Assembly (NCBI GenBank): GCA_012799795.1
Contig: JAAZKO010000001.1
Location: 1 to 24,633 of the forward strand
DNA: 24,633 bases
Direction: 5' to 3'
Origin: Minisyncoccota bacterium
GTDB lineage: Bacteria; Patescibacteriota; Microgenomatia; UBA1400; PJMF01
Shown here piece by piece: positions 1 through 9,317 of this stretch. The notes under the pieces are model-generated. The model did no database searches. It was not told where the DNA came from and worked only from the letters and a program-made list of their open reading frames with translations. Made by a program: the position numbers and the translations under genes. Every line of letters starts with the position of its first letter. Position 1 is the stretch's first letter.

Positions 1-1056
1 AAATTCTCGACCAACTTCTTCTAGAGTCATGGTTCTATTGCCAGCTAAACCGAAACGCATGCGCAAAACCTTGGCCTCCCGGTCGGATAAAGCCCTTAAT
101 ACCTCTTCAACGTTTTCAGTTAACATTTGCTTACTTGTTGAGTCATAAGGAGATTCTTGTTTATCATCGGCAATAAAATCACCAAGAGTACTGTCATCTT
201 CACCATCACCTACTGGCATTTCTAGTGAAGTAGTGTTTTGTGAAATTTTTAAAATGGCGCGAACTTTTTCTGGTTCAAGCTCCATTTTTTCACCAATTTC
301 TTCTGGAGTTGGTTCTCTGCCTAAATCTTGCATTAAGCGCCTAGAGGTACGCATCAATTTATTGATGGTCTCTACCATGTGAACGGGAATGCGAATGGTT
401 CGAGCTTGATCCGCTATGGAGCGAGTAATCGCTTGACGAATCCACCAAGTAGCATAAGTAGAAAATTTAAAACCCTTGGTCCAATCATATTTTTCTACTG
501 CTCTAATTAAACCTTTATTGCCTTCTTGAATTAAATCCAAAAAAGTCATGCCACGACCAATATATTTTTTAGCGATGGAAACTACTAAGCGCAAGTTAGC
601 ATCAATTAAATCTTTTTTGGCCTTAGAACTACCAGCCTCAACTTCCTGGGCTAAGCGAATTTCTTTCTCACGAGTTAAAAGGGGAATACGGCCAATTTCT
701 TTTAAATACATGCGAACGGGATCAGAGACGCCAACATTACCTAAGTTGGCCAAAACATCAAGTTCTTGCTGCAGTACATCTTCATCTTCTTCCAATTGAT
801 CTTCAGAAACTGATTCAAATACATCAATATTTTTTTGAAAAAGTTGATCATAAAAATCATCTAACAATTCAATATAAATTTCTGGCTCTACAAAAACATC
901 TAAAATTTCATCTTGAGATAAATAGCCACGCTTTTTACCGGTTTTAATTAAATTTTTTACTTCCGTTAGCAAAGATTTGGGTGGTTTTTTATTGCTTGCG
1001 GAAACTTTAGCTTTAGTTTTTGTTTTACTAGGGGTTTCGCTTTTGCTTTTGGCCAT
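1..1056 (-). CDS. rpoD: RNA polymerase primary sigma factor RpoD (C-terminus cut by window edge)
   Basis: Primary sigma-70 factor, which directs RNA polymerase to housekeeping promoters. The 352 visible codons are open to the window edge. After a Lys/Ser-rich, then acidic, N-terminus (about 1-105) come region 1.2 (DPVRMYLKEIGRIPLLT, about 112-128), region 2 with RLVVSIAKKYIGRGMTFLDL, GLIRAVEKYDW and the -10 recognition segment FKFSTYATWWIRQAITRSI (about 156-214), region 3 (about 215-310) and region 4.1 (LSDREAKVLRMRFGL, about 323-337). The end of region 4.2, the -35 helix-turn-helix, lies outside the window. The region 1.1-like N-terminus is short compared with E. coli. It starts at ATG 1056 with a weak AGGT 8 nt upstream and has its own promoter, so it can be transcribed apart from map, which lies upstream on the same strand. 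Confidence 0.96.
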   Translation of the reverse strand, partial: MAKSKSETPSKTKTKAKVSASNKKPPKSLLTEVKNLIKTGKKRGYLSQDEILDVFVEPEIYIELLDDFYDQLFQKNIDVFESVSEDQLEEDEDVLQQELDVLANLGNVGVSDPVRMYLKEIGRIPLLTREKEIRLAQEVEAGSSKAKKDLIDANLRLVVSIAKKYIGRGMTFLDLIQEGNKGLIRAVEKYDWTKGFKFSTYATWWIRQAITRSIADQARTIRIPVHMVETINKLMRTSRRLMQDLGREPTPEEIGEKMELEPEKVRAILKISQNTTSLEMPVGDGEDDSTLGDFIADDKQESPYDSTSKQMLTENVEEVLRALSDREAKVLRMRFGLAGNRTMTLEEVGREF

Positions 1057-1077
1057 AAAGTTTTACCTAAACAAGAC

Positions 1078-1106
1078 TTATTAAAAATAAAAAAGATCAC
1101 TGTCAA
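1078..1106 (-). promoter_or_regulatory. sigma-70 promoter of rpoD
   Basis: TTGACA (1106-1101), a 17-nt spacer and TAATAA (1083-1078) on the minus strand. The predicted transcription start near 1071 leaves a leader of about 15 nt. A second TTGACA lies further upstream without a good -10 partner. Confidence 0.65.
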
Positions 1107-1204
1107 GTACTTTTCTTTAGCGACTGCCTATTCACCAGAGAAAAATTCAGTGTGTCAAGTATATAATTATACAAATAAAATCAAAGTAAATCAAGGGCCA
1201 GAGT

Positions 1205-1981
1205 TTAAAAAAGTGGCCAATGACGAGTGTCAGTCAGAAAAATTGCTTCTTTTTTAGCGACAAGCACCATGTATTCAAACATTGCTGACTTACTACCATC
1301 GACAGTCTTCACAGTCCAAGCATTATCATCTACATAAACTCGATCGCTTTTACTTCCCAAAACTTGAGCTTCGACGCAAAGCACCATTCCCTCTTTCAGA
1401 GTAAAACCTGTGCCCCTCTGACCATAAGCAGGTAATTGAGGAGCATCGTGTAAACTGTGACCGACTCCATGTCCAACAAACTCTTTTACCACACTAAAAC
1501 CAGCACCTTCAACCACCTCCTGTATTTTTGCGCCAATATCTCCAGTTTTCTTACCAACAATGGCTAAATTAGCTCCCGCAATAATTGCTTTTCTGGCAAC
1601 AGTCAATAAACGATATTCAGCCGGCTTGGGTTTACCAACCGATTTAGAAAAACAATGATCAGTAATCCAAGAATCATCATTAATACCAAAATCTACTTTC
1701 ACTAAATCGCCCTTTTTTAAAGGTTTGTTTTCGGGAATACCATGTAGCACGGTATCATTGACCGAAATGCAAGTGGCCCAACGATATTTATTATTTTTAG
1801 GACCAACTCCCTTAAAACAAGGAATTACTCCCATTTTTAGGCATTCTTGATCAGCTAGAGCATCAATTTCTAGAGGAGTTATTCCTAGTACAGTCGCATC
1901 AAATAATTTTTTGAGAATCTTCATTGATTTATCTGCAGCTTGCTGGTAGCGTTTTAATTCTTCTTGGGAACGAATAATCAT
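1205..1981 (-). CDS. map: Type I methionine aminopeptidase
   Basis: Cytoplasmic metallopeptidase that removes the initiator methionine from new proteins. At 258 aa it has normal type I length with no N-terminal zinc-finger extension. The five metal ligands of the family are all visible: D97 (KVDFG), D108 (WITDHCF), H171 (VGHGVGHSLHD), E204 (LCVEAQ) and E236 (MFEYMV). The substrate-contacting His is H80 (VLHGIP). In many bacteria map sits in the ribosomal-protein/secY operon; here it lies between an M29 aminopeptidase and rpoD. A -10 element ends 6 nt before the ATG and no SD is present, so it is probably translated from a leaderless mRNA. Confidence 0.95.
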   Translation of the reverse strand: MIIRSQEELKRYQQAADKSMKILKKLFDATVLGITPLEIDALADQECLKMGVIPCFKGVGPKNNKYRWATCISVNDTVLHGIPENKPLKKGDLVKVDFGINDDSWITDHCFSKSVGKPKPAEYRLLTVARKAIIAGANLAIVGKKTGDIGAKIQEVVEGAGFSVVKEFVGHGVGHSLHDAPQLPAYGQRGTGFTLKEGMVLCVEAQVLGSKSDRVYVDDNAWTVKTVDGSKSAMFEYMVLVAKKEAIFLTDTRHWPLF

Positions 1982-1987
1982 TCTCTT

Positions 1988-1996
1988 ATTGTAACA
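1988..1996 (-). promoter_or_regulatory. Extended -10 promoter of map (leaderless type)
   Basis: TGTTACAAT on the minus strand (1996 to 1988), an extended -10 (TGn plus hexamer), followed by 6 nt and then ATG 1981. Transcription starting 7 nt past the hexamer would begin on the A of the start codon. Confidence 0.6.
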
Positions 1997-2032
1997 CTAA
2001 GACAAATAAGCTTGAATTTGACTAATAATCAG

Positions 2033-3259
2033 CTAAAGAAGAAATTGACCCTGGCGATAAATTATTTTACTTTGGCCATTAGTTAAAAAAGCAGTTACTG
2101 TTCGATCTGTAGTAGAAACAATGTCACTGTGTTCGCTGCTATCATTAAAACCTCTAGCTGCCCAATCGCGTTTTTTTAATTGACTGGGATCACCTCGATA
2201 ACAATCTTGATAGGCCATACCAAGTGCTAAATGCATATTGCCATAAGGGCCTCCAATATTTTCATCAAAAAGAGTTTCAGCCATCACATGAGTAATGCGC
2301 GACATTCGTTTATCGGTCAAAGAAAATTCACCAATTTTATCAGCATTTTTGTGCTTTAACATTTCTAACAATAAATGTTCACCGCTTTTAGCTCGTGCCT
2401 TAATCACCCGACCTGCTTTAATTTCTAATTCAACATTTTCAATTAAATTACCATAACGATATAAAGGTTGATTAAAATGAATCCAACCTTCAACTTCTCG
2501 CCAATTGGGCGAAGTAAAAATTTCAAAACTAGGAATATTACGACCGCTACCACCTTTCCAGCAACGATCTTCACCAATGCCAATTTTTAAATCAACATCA
2601 GGTCCTAGTACTTTAACAGAGCTTATTTTTAAATTATTCAATTTTTCTTTAATATCTAATTGTAAAGTCTGAATGCTTCGCCACTTAGCAATTGGGTCAT
2701 CTTCATCTAGAAAACAAGCTTTGATAATTTGCTGCCAATATTCTTTCAAGCTCAAGCCAACTATTTCAGCTTTGGCTGCTGTTCCCCAAAGAGCAATTGT
2801 CCAAGTAAATTGATTTAGATTTTCTTTAAAATTCAACCAATCTCGATAAGGTTTTTTACTATTTCGAGCTCGCATAATTTTACTAGGATCAATTTCTTTT
2901 AAAATAAAAGGATCTGGGTCAGCAATGATACTAATTTGATGATTTATTAAATGAGCTCGAGCTCGCAAAAAACTTCTTGGAAAAAACTCCAATTGCTCTT
3001 GATTAGCTAAGCGATAAAAATCTTTCTCAAACCCAGTGGCTGTTAAATAAAGCATTGGATGGGCACCAGCTCGTAAAATTTCATTTTGCAGTTCTAAAGC
3101 TAAAGGCTTAGCTATATCCGGCACCATACATTGCACAATTTCTCCAGCATGAACTCCTTCACCAGAATTAAGCGCATAGTTAACCAAAATTTGAGCATAT
3201 TTACGCAAAATTTTGGCTGGCGGCTGGTATGAAGACTGCTCTTTTCTTATTTTTTTCAT
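2033..3259 (-). CDS. M29 family aminopeptidase (AmpS/PepS-like)
   Basis: Metallo-aminopeptidase of the thermophilic M29 family, which removes N-terminal residues from peptides in the cytoplasm. It has 408 aa, the usual family length. Family hallmarks are seen in order: an N-terminal region with LVNYALNSGEGVHAGE and LRAGAHPML (about 25-70), then the metal-site residues E246 (SFEIFTSP), E311 (IGEFSL), H343 (GNMHLALGMAY) and the H377/D379 pair (SSEHSDIV). The sequence between LFDENIGG and the ligand His has a short insertion (PYGNM). With map next door and a peptide-type binding protein upstream, it fits peptide salvage in an organism that cannot make many amino acids; that role is inferred. A TATAAT at 3291-3286 gives a leader of about 20 nt with only a weak SD. 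Confidence 0.9.
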   Translation of the reverse strand: MKKIRKEQSSYQPPAKILRKYAQILVNYALNSGEGVHAGEIVQCMVPDIAKPLALELQNEILRAGAHPMLYLTATGFEKDFYRLANQEQLEFFPRSFLRARAHLINHQISIIADPDPFILKEIDPSKIMRARNSKKPYRDWLNFKENLNQFTWTIALWGTAAKAEIVGLSLKEYWQQIIKACFLDEDDPIAKWRSIQTLQLDIKEKLNNLKISSVKVLGPDVDLKIGIGEDRCWKGGSGRNIPSFEIFTSPNWREVEGWIHFNQPLYRYGNLIENVELEIKAGRVIKARAKSGEHLLLEMLKHKNADKIGEFSLTDKRMSRITHVMAETLFDENIGGPYGNMHLALGMAYQDCYRGDPSQLKKRDWAARGFNDSSEHSDIVSTTDRTVTAFLTNGQSKIIYRQGQFLL

Positions 3260-3285
3260 AAACTCTACTGTTCACAAGCTTTGCT

Positions 3286-3291
3286 ATTATA
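3286..3291 (-). promoter_or_regulatory. Likely -10 element of the M29 peptidase gene
   Basis: TATAAT on the minus strand, 26 nt before ATG 3259, in the 62-nt gap behind the helicase gene. No convincing -35 is seen. Confidence 0.4.
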
Positions 3292-3321
3292 AACAAATTT
3301 AACGATCTGGAAACTAGAAAT

Positions 3322-6300
3322 TTAAAATTCCAAATGTTCTAAAAACTTTAGCGAGCGAATTTCTGTCATTACTTCTTTAATTAATCGTTTTAAATCACTA
3401 ATAGCCTCGTCACTAATCACTAAACTGCGACTAACAAATTTATTACCTCCTTTTTCTGTTGGTTCAATAAAATCAAAAGCTGCTTCCACCACTTCAATTT
3501 TGGGACTAAGCTGACGATCAAGTTGCATTAACAATTTATAAAAAACTAACTGACGCTGATAATTACCGCGAATGGTTTCTGGCAAAGTTGCTTCTCGCTC
3601 AGATAAATCTTTAGAGGCGGTTTTAGTTTTTACCAAAATATGGTTAAGGCTTTTGCTACGACCAGTTTTATAATCAATCACTTTCACCAACCCTTGTCTT
3701 TGATCCAAGTAATCCAAACGATCAATTTTACCAGTTAAAAAAACGTCTCCTAAAACAATTCTTCGACCCTTATTACCGAAGCTTCGCTCAACTGCTAAAA
3801 CTTGAGTTTTTTCTTGAATAACCTGTTGATAATAAGCGCTTAATACTTCTTGACCGTAATTTAAACGATCCTTAAAATCAGATTCGCTTAAGATTTCCTG
3901 ATTAAGTGCTTGAGCAAAATTAGCCAAAAAACTATCTAAGCTAGGATATTGATTTTGTTCCTGATAAGAGCGATAAAATCTTTCTAAAGCACTGTGTACT
4001 GCCGTTCCAAAACACATAGAAACTTCTTTTGCTGCAGGTAAGCGTAAAAGATTGTTAACTACAAAAGTTTGTGGATCTTTTAAATAATTATTTAAAGCAG
4101 TCACTGACAATGAAAAATCTTTAAGTAAATAAGTAAAAAAAATTTTTTCTTGAATGCCAATTTTTTTTCTCACTGCTGTGGTTAATAAAGCTGTCAAATA
4201 AGCCTCAACGTCTTTACTCAAATCCACTTCACTTTTTTCTATCTCTTTTTCATCTAGTTCTGTTAAAAAAATGCTTGGCACTTTATTACTAGCACTAGCA
4301 TTAGTCTCAATAACTTCAGGATAACTAAGATAGACTCTTTTTTTGGCTCTTGTTAAGACCACATAAAATAGGCGCCTTTCATCTTCGTTGCGTTCTTTAC
4401 CAGATAGATCACTGTGTTTCAAAATTCCTTCAGGCAATTTTAATTTATTTGCATTACGTAAGTTGCCCCACTTTTTATCGACAAAATTTAAAACAAAAAC
4501 AAAATCCCACTCCATGCCTTTAGCTCCATGAGCGGTAGATAACTGCACTGCCTCTTCAATTGGTAAAGGATTTTGTAAGCGAATGCTTAATTGATGTTCT
4601 TTATAGATTGCAAAATATTCTAAGAATTTACTTAAACTCAACTTATGATCTCTACTGGTTAAATCTTTAATTTGTTTAAATAGGGTATTTAGTTCTAGCA
4701 AGCTTTTAATTTTATCTGGCTGTTTTTTTAAAAAAGGTAAAAGATTGAAGCCATCGCTCCCAATTAATTTTTCAAACCAGAATGTGAGAGCTAGTTGTTG
4801 GCTATGAACTGCCAAGCCAGCCAATTTAGTAAAAAAATCTTCAATAGTTAACCACTCTGACTCAGTGATTTCTTGATCTTCTAACTGTTGATTGACACTC
4901 GCCAAACCCTGACTATAAATTTGATAAATAGAAATGTTTTTTCGCTGAACCCTGCTCAATTGTCCAGATACCCTAGCTAATTTCATTACTAACACTGGAT
5001 CTAAATTAATAAAGGGTAAAAGCATTAGTTGATAAAGATTTTTTAATTCCAAGCCCTGCTGAAGCTGGTCTATTACTTCCATTAGCAAAAATAGTTGATT
5101 GATAAGTGTACTTTGCAGAATGTCATCACCTTTATTTAATTGATAAGAAATTTGCCACTTATTTAAGACTTCAATTAATTCCTGAGATTCAGCATGGGTT
5201 CTATATAAAACAGCAATTTCTTGAGCTTTTACACCCTTGGCTAATAATTTTTTTATCTCTTCAACGATATAAATTACTTCCAATGTGGCCGTTGGAGCCA
5301 CATGTAAAACAATTTTATCTCCCCGACCTTTTGGCGAATGTAGCGTTCTAGCTAAATCAATTTCAATATCTTGACTAGTAAATTTTGACAATTGATTGTT
5401 TTTTATTAAATCACTGGCAGTATCATAAAGATTTTGGGGACAACGATAAGCAGTATTAAGAGTAATAATTGTGGCACTTGGATATTGACGTGTAAAAGCT
5501 AAAACGTTTTCCACTGAAGCCCCTTGAAAACGATAAATGGCCTGATTAGGATCGCCAACTGCAAAAACATCAGGTTCCAAACCCTGTTTTGGCCAATACG
5601 AAGCTAATAAATTTAACAAACGCGTCTGGCTATTATTACTGTCCTGATATTCATCTACCAAAAAATGTTGTAGTTGTTCTTGTTGCTCTAATAATAGTTC
5701 TGGGTGTTTCTCAAAAGCTTCTATAACAAAATTAATCATATCGTCAAAATCATAACGGTTGCTGTCGACTAATTCTTGCTGATAAGCTTGATAAATTAAT
5801 AATAAATCTTTGTTTTTATTTAAATCTTTAAGGGCTTTTTTAATTTTAATTTTACTTTTACTTTCTTCCTCCAAACGAGCTAATTGCTGTTTTTCAGCTT
5901 GAATAATATCTTCAAATTGCAAAAGCGAGATGCCTTCTCTTTTTAAATCTGAAATTGCCTTAATAATATCTTTCAAGTAGTGATAGTGATCATTAAGTGG
6001 TCTGAGGTTTTTCGGTTTCAACTGATCTATTAAGTTTTCAAAAATTTGATAACGCTCCAAATCTCCCAAAGCTTCACTATTATTTTTTAAAGGAAAATAT
6101 TCTGGATAATTAGTCATTAATTGACTGCAGTAAGAGTGAAAAGTATGAATTTGTAAGTAATAAGCCTCTTTACCTACAATCTTTAATAAACGCTCTCTCA
6201 TGTTTTTAGCCGCTACATCGGTAAAGGTTAGAGCTAAAATATTATCTGCTTTAGCATCAGTTTTTAATAAAATATTAGCAATGCGCAGCGCTAAAGTTTG

Positions 6301-6438
6301 AGTTTTACCAGTCCCCGGACCAGCAATCACTAATAATGGCCCCTGATCAATGTGATCTACTGCTTGTTTTTGTAGAACATTCAATTCTTGATAAGCTTTT
6401 TGAAAAGCTGATTGTTTTTTAATTGCTTGTTTATTCAT
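3322..6438 (-). CDS. UvrD/PcrA-type superfamily 1 helicase fused to a RecB-family PD-(D/E)XK nuclease
   Basis: ATP-driven 3'-5' DNA helicase with its own nuclease, probably acting in double-strand break processing or repair. The 1038 aa show a Q-motif region (LNVLQKQAV, about 19-27), Walker A GPGTGKT (40-46), motif Ia (LALTFTDVAAKNM), Walker B DEYQD (262-266), motif III GDPNQAIYRFQGA (295-307), motif IV AYRCPQN (about 330), motif V (VQLSTAHGAKGMEWDFVFV, about 631-649) and motif VI (ERRLFYVVLTRAKKRVY, 688-703). The C-terminal 280 residues are a RecB-type nuclease: H815 (GTAVHSALE), D906 (GKIDRLD), D922-x-K924 (VIDYKTG) and the QxxxY motif Q963-Y967. No cysteine cluster of the AddB iron-sulfur type is seen. 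The start overlaps the end of dus by 8 nt, implying translational coupling. It may replace RecBCD/AddAB; no partner subunit is in view. Confidence 0.93.
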   Translation of the reverse strand: MNKQAIKKQSAFQKAYQELNVLQKQAVDHIDQGPLLVIAGPGTGKTQTLALRIANILLKTDAKADNILALTFTDVAAKNMRERLLKIVGKEAYYLQIHTFHSYCSQLMTNYPEYFPLKNNSEALGDLERYQIFENLIDQLKPKNLRPLNDHYHYLKDIIKAISDLKREGISLLQFEDIIQAEKQQLARLEEESKSKIKIKKALKDLNKNKDLLLIYQAYQQELVDSNRYDFDDMINFVIEAFEKHPELLLEQQEQLQHFLVDEYQDSNNSQTRLLNLLASYWPKQGLEPDVFAVGDPNQAIYRFQGASVENVLAFTRQYPSATIITLNTAYRCPQNLYDTASDLIKNNQLSKFTSQDIEIDLARTLHSPKGRGDKIVLHVAPTATLEVIYIVEEIKKLLAKGVKAQEIAVLYRTHAESQELIEVLNKWQISYQLNKGDDILQSTLINQLFLLMEVIDQLQQGLELKNLYQLMLLPFINLDPVLVMKLARVSGQLSRVQRKNISIYQIYSQGLASVNQQLEDQEITESEWLTIEDFFTKLAGLAVHSQQLALTFWFEKLIGSDGFNLLPFLKKQPDKIKSLLELNTLFKQIKDLTSRDHKLSLSKFLEYFAIYKEHQLSIRLQNPLPIEEAVQLSTAHGAKGMEWDFVFVLNFVDKKWGNLRNANKLKLPEGILKHSDLSGKERNEDERRLFYVVLTRAKKRVYLSYPEVIETNASASNKVPSIFLTELDEKEIEKSEVDLSKDVEAYLTALLTTAVRKKIGIQEKIFFTYLLKDFSLSVTALNNYLKDPQTFVVNNLLRLPAAKEVSMCFGTAVHSALERFYRSYQEQNQYPSLDSFLANFAQALNQEILSESDFKDRLNYGQEVLSAYYQQVIQEKTQVLAVERSFGNKGRRIVLGDVFLTGKIDRLDYLDQRQGLVKVIDYKTGRSKSLNHILVKTKTASKDLSEREATLPETIRGNYQRQLVFYKLLMQLDRQLSPKIEVVEAAFDFIEPTEKGGNKFVSRSLVISDEAISDLKRLIKEVMTEIRSLKFLEHLEF

Positions 6439-7498
6439 TTTTGGCTTGATAATTTGCTAAAATTTCTTCTACCTCACTAGCGCTATTAGTCTTAACTAAT
6501 TGAGCACGTAATTTAGCAGCACCCGGCACTTCTTTAATATACCACGCTAAGTGCTTGCGCATGCTAAAAAATTTATCTCTGCCTCTAAGCAGGTTGTGCT
6601 TTTCAAAAAGCTTGGCATGCTCAATAGCTAAAGCAAAAAAATTGCTTTTTTTAGCCAATTTTTGACGTTTGGCTAATGGTAAAAAAACAAAGGGATTGCC
6701 GAAACTGGCTCGACCAATCATGATTCCATCCGCTCTAGTTAGTTGAGCTTTTACTAATGCTTCTTCGTAGTTTTTTACATCACCATTAGCAAAATACTTA
6801 ATTTTTGGATCAAATTTTTTAATCATAGCGCCAGCTTCAGCCAACGCTTGCCAATCAGCCCGTCCGCCATAAGCCTGTTTTAAAGTCCGTCCATGGAGAG
6901 TAATTAAATCTGGCTTGACTGCTAGTAAAGTCGGCAACCAGGTTTTCAATTCATTTTTATTAATACCTAAACGAGTTTTTACTGATACCGGTAAAACTTG
7001 ACGTTTTACTTTTTTTATTTGCCAAAATTCTTTTTGTTCTTTTAAGGCTCTTAATAATTTGGGATTAACATTTTTGCAATCACTTAAACTTTTACCCTCA
7101 GCCCAATCGATTGCTGCTTGTTTGGCTTGCTTAATAATTTCTTGAGCTAATTGAGGCTGAGCAATTAAAGCTGCCCCAGAACCACTTTGAGCAACAGTTT
7201 TGGCTGGGCAACCCATGTTAATGTCAACTCCAGTAAAAGCTAATTCAGCCAGCAACAAAGTTGTTAAATAAAAATACTCAGGAGTTTTACCAAAAATTTG
7301 CGCAATGATTGGTTTTTGCAAAGGCCCATAATCAAATTGACTAATTAATTTGGGCGCTGCCCCTCGACATAAAGCTTCAACACTAACAAATTCAGTCCAT
7401 AATAAATCCACTTGTCCATGTTTTTTGACAATAGATCGAAAGGCAAAATCTGTTACCCCATCCATAGGAGCTAAAGCTAAAAGAGGTTTCTTTTCCAC
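6431..7498 (-). CDS. dus: tRNA-dihydrouridine synthase
   Basis: FMN-dependent enzyme that reduces uridine to dihydrouridine in tRNA D-loops. It has 355 aa with a TIM-barrel motif series: LALAPMDGVTD (7-17), the active-site loop DINMGCPAK with C97, VSVKTRLG (about 172-179), ITLHGRTLKQAYGGRADW (about 199-216), ANGDVKNYEEA and the phosphate-binding ADGIMIGRASFGNPFVF. The subfamily is probably DusB-like, but this is not certain. Translation must start at GTG 7498, because the conserved motif begins seven residues later and no upstream start is possible. A TATAAT ends 5 nt before this GTG, overlapping the stop of the preceding gene. The 3' end overlaps the helicase start by 8 nt. Confidence 0.93.
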   Translation of the reverse strand: MEKKPLLALAPMDGVTDFAFRSIVKKHGQVDLLWTEFVSVEALCRGAAPKLISQFDYGPLQKPIIAQIFGKTPEYFYLTTLLLAELAFTGVDINMGCPAKTVAQSGSGAALIAQPQLAQEIIKQAKQAAIDWAEGKSLSDCKNVNPKLLRALKEQKEFWQIKKVKRQVLPVSVKTRLGINKNELKTWLPTLLAVKPDLITLHGRTLKQAYGGRADWQALAEAGAMIKKFDPKIKYFANGDVKNYEEALVKAQLTRADGIMIGRASFGNPFVFLPLAKRQKLAKKSNFFALAIEHAKLFEKHNLLRGRDKFFSMRKHLAWYIKEVPGAAKLRAQLVKTNSASEVEEILANYQAKNE

Positions 7499-7503
7499 AA
7501 CTT

Positions 7504-7509
7504 ATTATA
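7504..7509 (-). promoter_or_regulatory. -10 element of dus (leaderless type, GTG start)
   Basis: TATAAT on the minus strand (7509-7504), 5 nt before the GTG start at 7498 and overlapping the TAA stop of the upstream gene (7507-7505). Confidence 0.5.
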
Positions 7510-9262
7510 ACTGGTAAAAATCTAAAAAATATTCAATTAGTTTTTGATAACGATTGGCATTCTGTGCTTGACCCAATAAATATTGTTCACGCTGCAGCTG
7601 TAATAATCTATTTAATAAATATTGATGATAATAAAGAAAAAAATTTTTGTTTTGATTTATTGATAATTCAGACAACTGATCTTTAATAAAAGTTAATTTT
7701 AATTCTCTAGCTAAATAGTCGGCTAAATTAAATATTTGCACCAAACCATCACTTTGATAAATAAAGAGTTGAGCTGATTTTAGTTTCTCTAAATCACTAG
7801 CACTAAACTGCCAAGTATATTCTCCAGAATTTGGCTGTGGCCAATAATATAAATAGTAATCTTGATTTAAATTTAATAAATTTTTTTCTCTGGAAAGAAT
7901 TGCTTCTAATTCTTGATTTTCATCTTTAGAAACTAATTTAAAATTTAATTTTTCAGGACTGAGTAATAGCCAATAGCTTAAGTCGGTTTGACTTGCTTTA
8001 AATATCCGCAATGATTCGATTGGATCTTTTACATGATCTAAAATTGTATGATCGCTATCAATGGGGTCGTTTATCAGATAAGTATTAACAGCACTCTCAT
8101 CATCTTCAACAATCCCACTGATCACTACAAAATGAGCTCCAAGATCAGCAATTAAGGGTTGTCCAATCTTCAGTTGTTCACTAACAGTGTTTGCTTGATA
8201 GTCAGTATATGCAAATTCTAAAACTTTATCGCTATTATCTGTTGAAGCTGCTAATAAAGAGCTTAGGCGTGTAATAGCTAACCAGTTAACTAAAGCAAGT
8301 CCTAAGTAACCATCTGCTTCATTTTTTAACCATATATTTAAGGTTTCTGGATTAATGGCTTTGCCCCTCAAATCACTTGACCAGTTTTCTTCGTTTGGAA
8401 AAGTATCATAAGCATAATAATTCAATAGCATCGCTGCACTGCTTAGAGCACAACCACTGCTAGCAATAGTTAAAGCAGGATTAAAAAACTCTTGAGAATG
8501 ATCATAAATTGATTCGGCCCAGTTGCTATCTAATTGAGAAAAATAGGGAACAGTTAATTGAGGAAAATAATCTAAATTAAAATTAGAATAAATACTTGCT
8601 GATTGCTGATAATCACCTCTACTTAGATAAAATAGGGGCCGTCCCGGCTTCAAAAAATTTGGCCAAAAATCTTGATCATTTTTACTAGAAAAAAACAAGC
8701 GCTCATCGACAAAAAATTCAAAATCTGGTTTCTGATAAACTAGATGAAAGCGGTAGGTTTTGCCAGGCTCTGATGGACAAGGAACTAAAGTTCTATGAGT
8801 TAAAAAATGATTTTCAAAATTTTCCACATATAACTGTTGATTAATAAAGTGAAAACTTAAAAAACTCAACAAAACTTTACCTCTACTATTTATTTTATAA
8901 TCAAACAATATGCCAAAATTTTTATCAGCTCCGTCCAGTGGGGTAAAATCAAAAGATAATTGATAATTAGATTTAACTGGCCAAAATTGTGCTTTTGGAG
9001 CAATAGCGCTCTTATAACTAGAGACTGCGGGGGGCGGTAGCAGTTGACCCTGCAAGCGCCCCCCGATCACCTGCCAATCACTCAAATCACCCAAAACTAA
9101 ATCCCAAAGCTCAGAAGACAATGGTCCATCTGTTAAGTGCAAAAAATTATTGAAAGCTTGAGCTTTTACTGGACCAATAGAGCTTGCAAGAATCAAAATG
9201 AATAAAATGATTTTGCCCCAGAAAAAGTTGGATTTCTGAATAGTTTTCAGCAAGTTAGTCAC
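7505..9262 (-). CDS. Secreted C39-like cysteine peptidase domain protein with N-terminal concanavalin-like domain
   Basis: Predicted exported protein of 585 aa. Residues 1-35 form a signal peptide: a hydrophobic stretch around 16-30, then PVKA, with likely cleavage near residue 34-36. Residues about 55-235 look like a concanavalin/laminin-G-type beta sandwich (DWQVIGGRLQGQ, LSFDFTP, KTYRFHLVYQ, FFVDERLFFSS). Residues about 236-425 form a papain-like C39_2 domain with VPYFSQLDSNWA, catalytic C271 (SSGCALSSAAML), H377 (GAHFVVISG) and D399 (LINDP), so the triad appears complete. The C-terminal 150 residues are unassigned and end in a Leu/Gln/Tyr-rich helix. It may process cell-surface or host-derived peptides; the substrate is unknown. 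It starts at GTG 9262 without an SD and follows the binding-protein gene after 55 nt. Confidence 0.8.
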   Translation of the reverse strand: MTNLLKTIQKSNFFWGKIILFILILASSIGPVKAQAFNNFLHLTDGPLSSELWDLVLGDLSDWQVIGGRLQGQLLPPPAVSSYKSAIAPKAQFWPVKSNYQLSFDFTPLDGADKNFGILFDYKINSRGKVLLSFLSFHFINQQLYVENFENHFLTHRTLVPCPSEPGKTYRFHLVYQKPDFEFFVDERLFFSSKNDQDFWPNFLKPGRPLFYLSRGDYQQSASIYSNFNLDYFPQLTVPYFSQLDSNWAESIYDHSQEFFNPALTIASSGCALSSAAMLLNYYAYDTFPNEENWSSDLRGKAINPETLNIWLKNEADGYLGLALVNWLAITRLSSLLAASTDNSDKVLEFAYTDYQANTVSEQLKIGQPLIADLGAHFVVISGIVEDDESAVNTYLINDPIDSDHTILDHVKDPIESLRIFKASQTDLSYWLLLSPEKLNFKLVSKDENQELEAILSREKNLLNLNQDYYLYYWPQPNSGEYTWQFSASDLEKLKSAQLFIYQSDGLVQIFNLADYLARELKLTFIKDQLSELSINQNKNFFLYYHQYLLNRLLQLQREQYLLGQAQNANRYQKLIEYFLDFYQL

Positions 9263-9317
9263 AAGTTAAATCATGACTAAAAAAATTGACAATTAAGCTA
9301 ACAAAAAGCTAAATGAC

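Noticed and set aside
548..799. Plus-strand reading frame opposite rpoD
   Set aside because: It lies within the well-conserved sigma factor on the other strand, has low-complexity Ser-rich ends and no homology I recognise.
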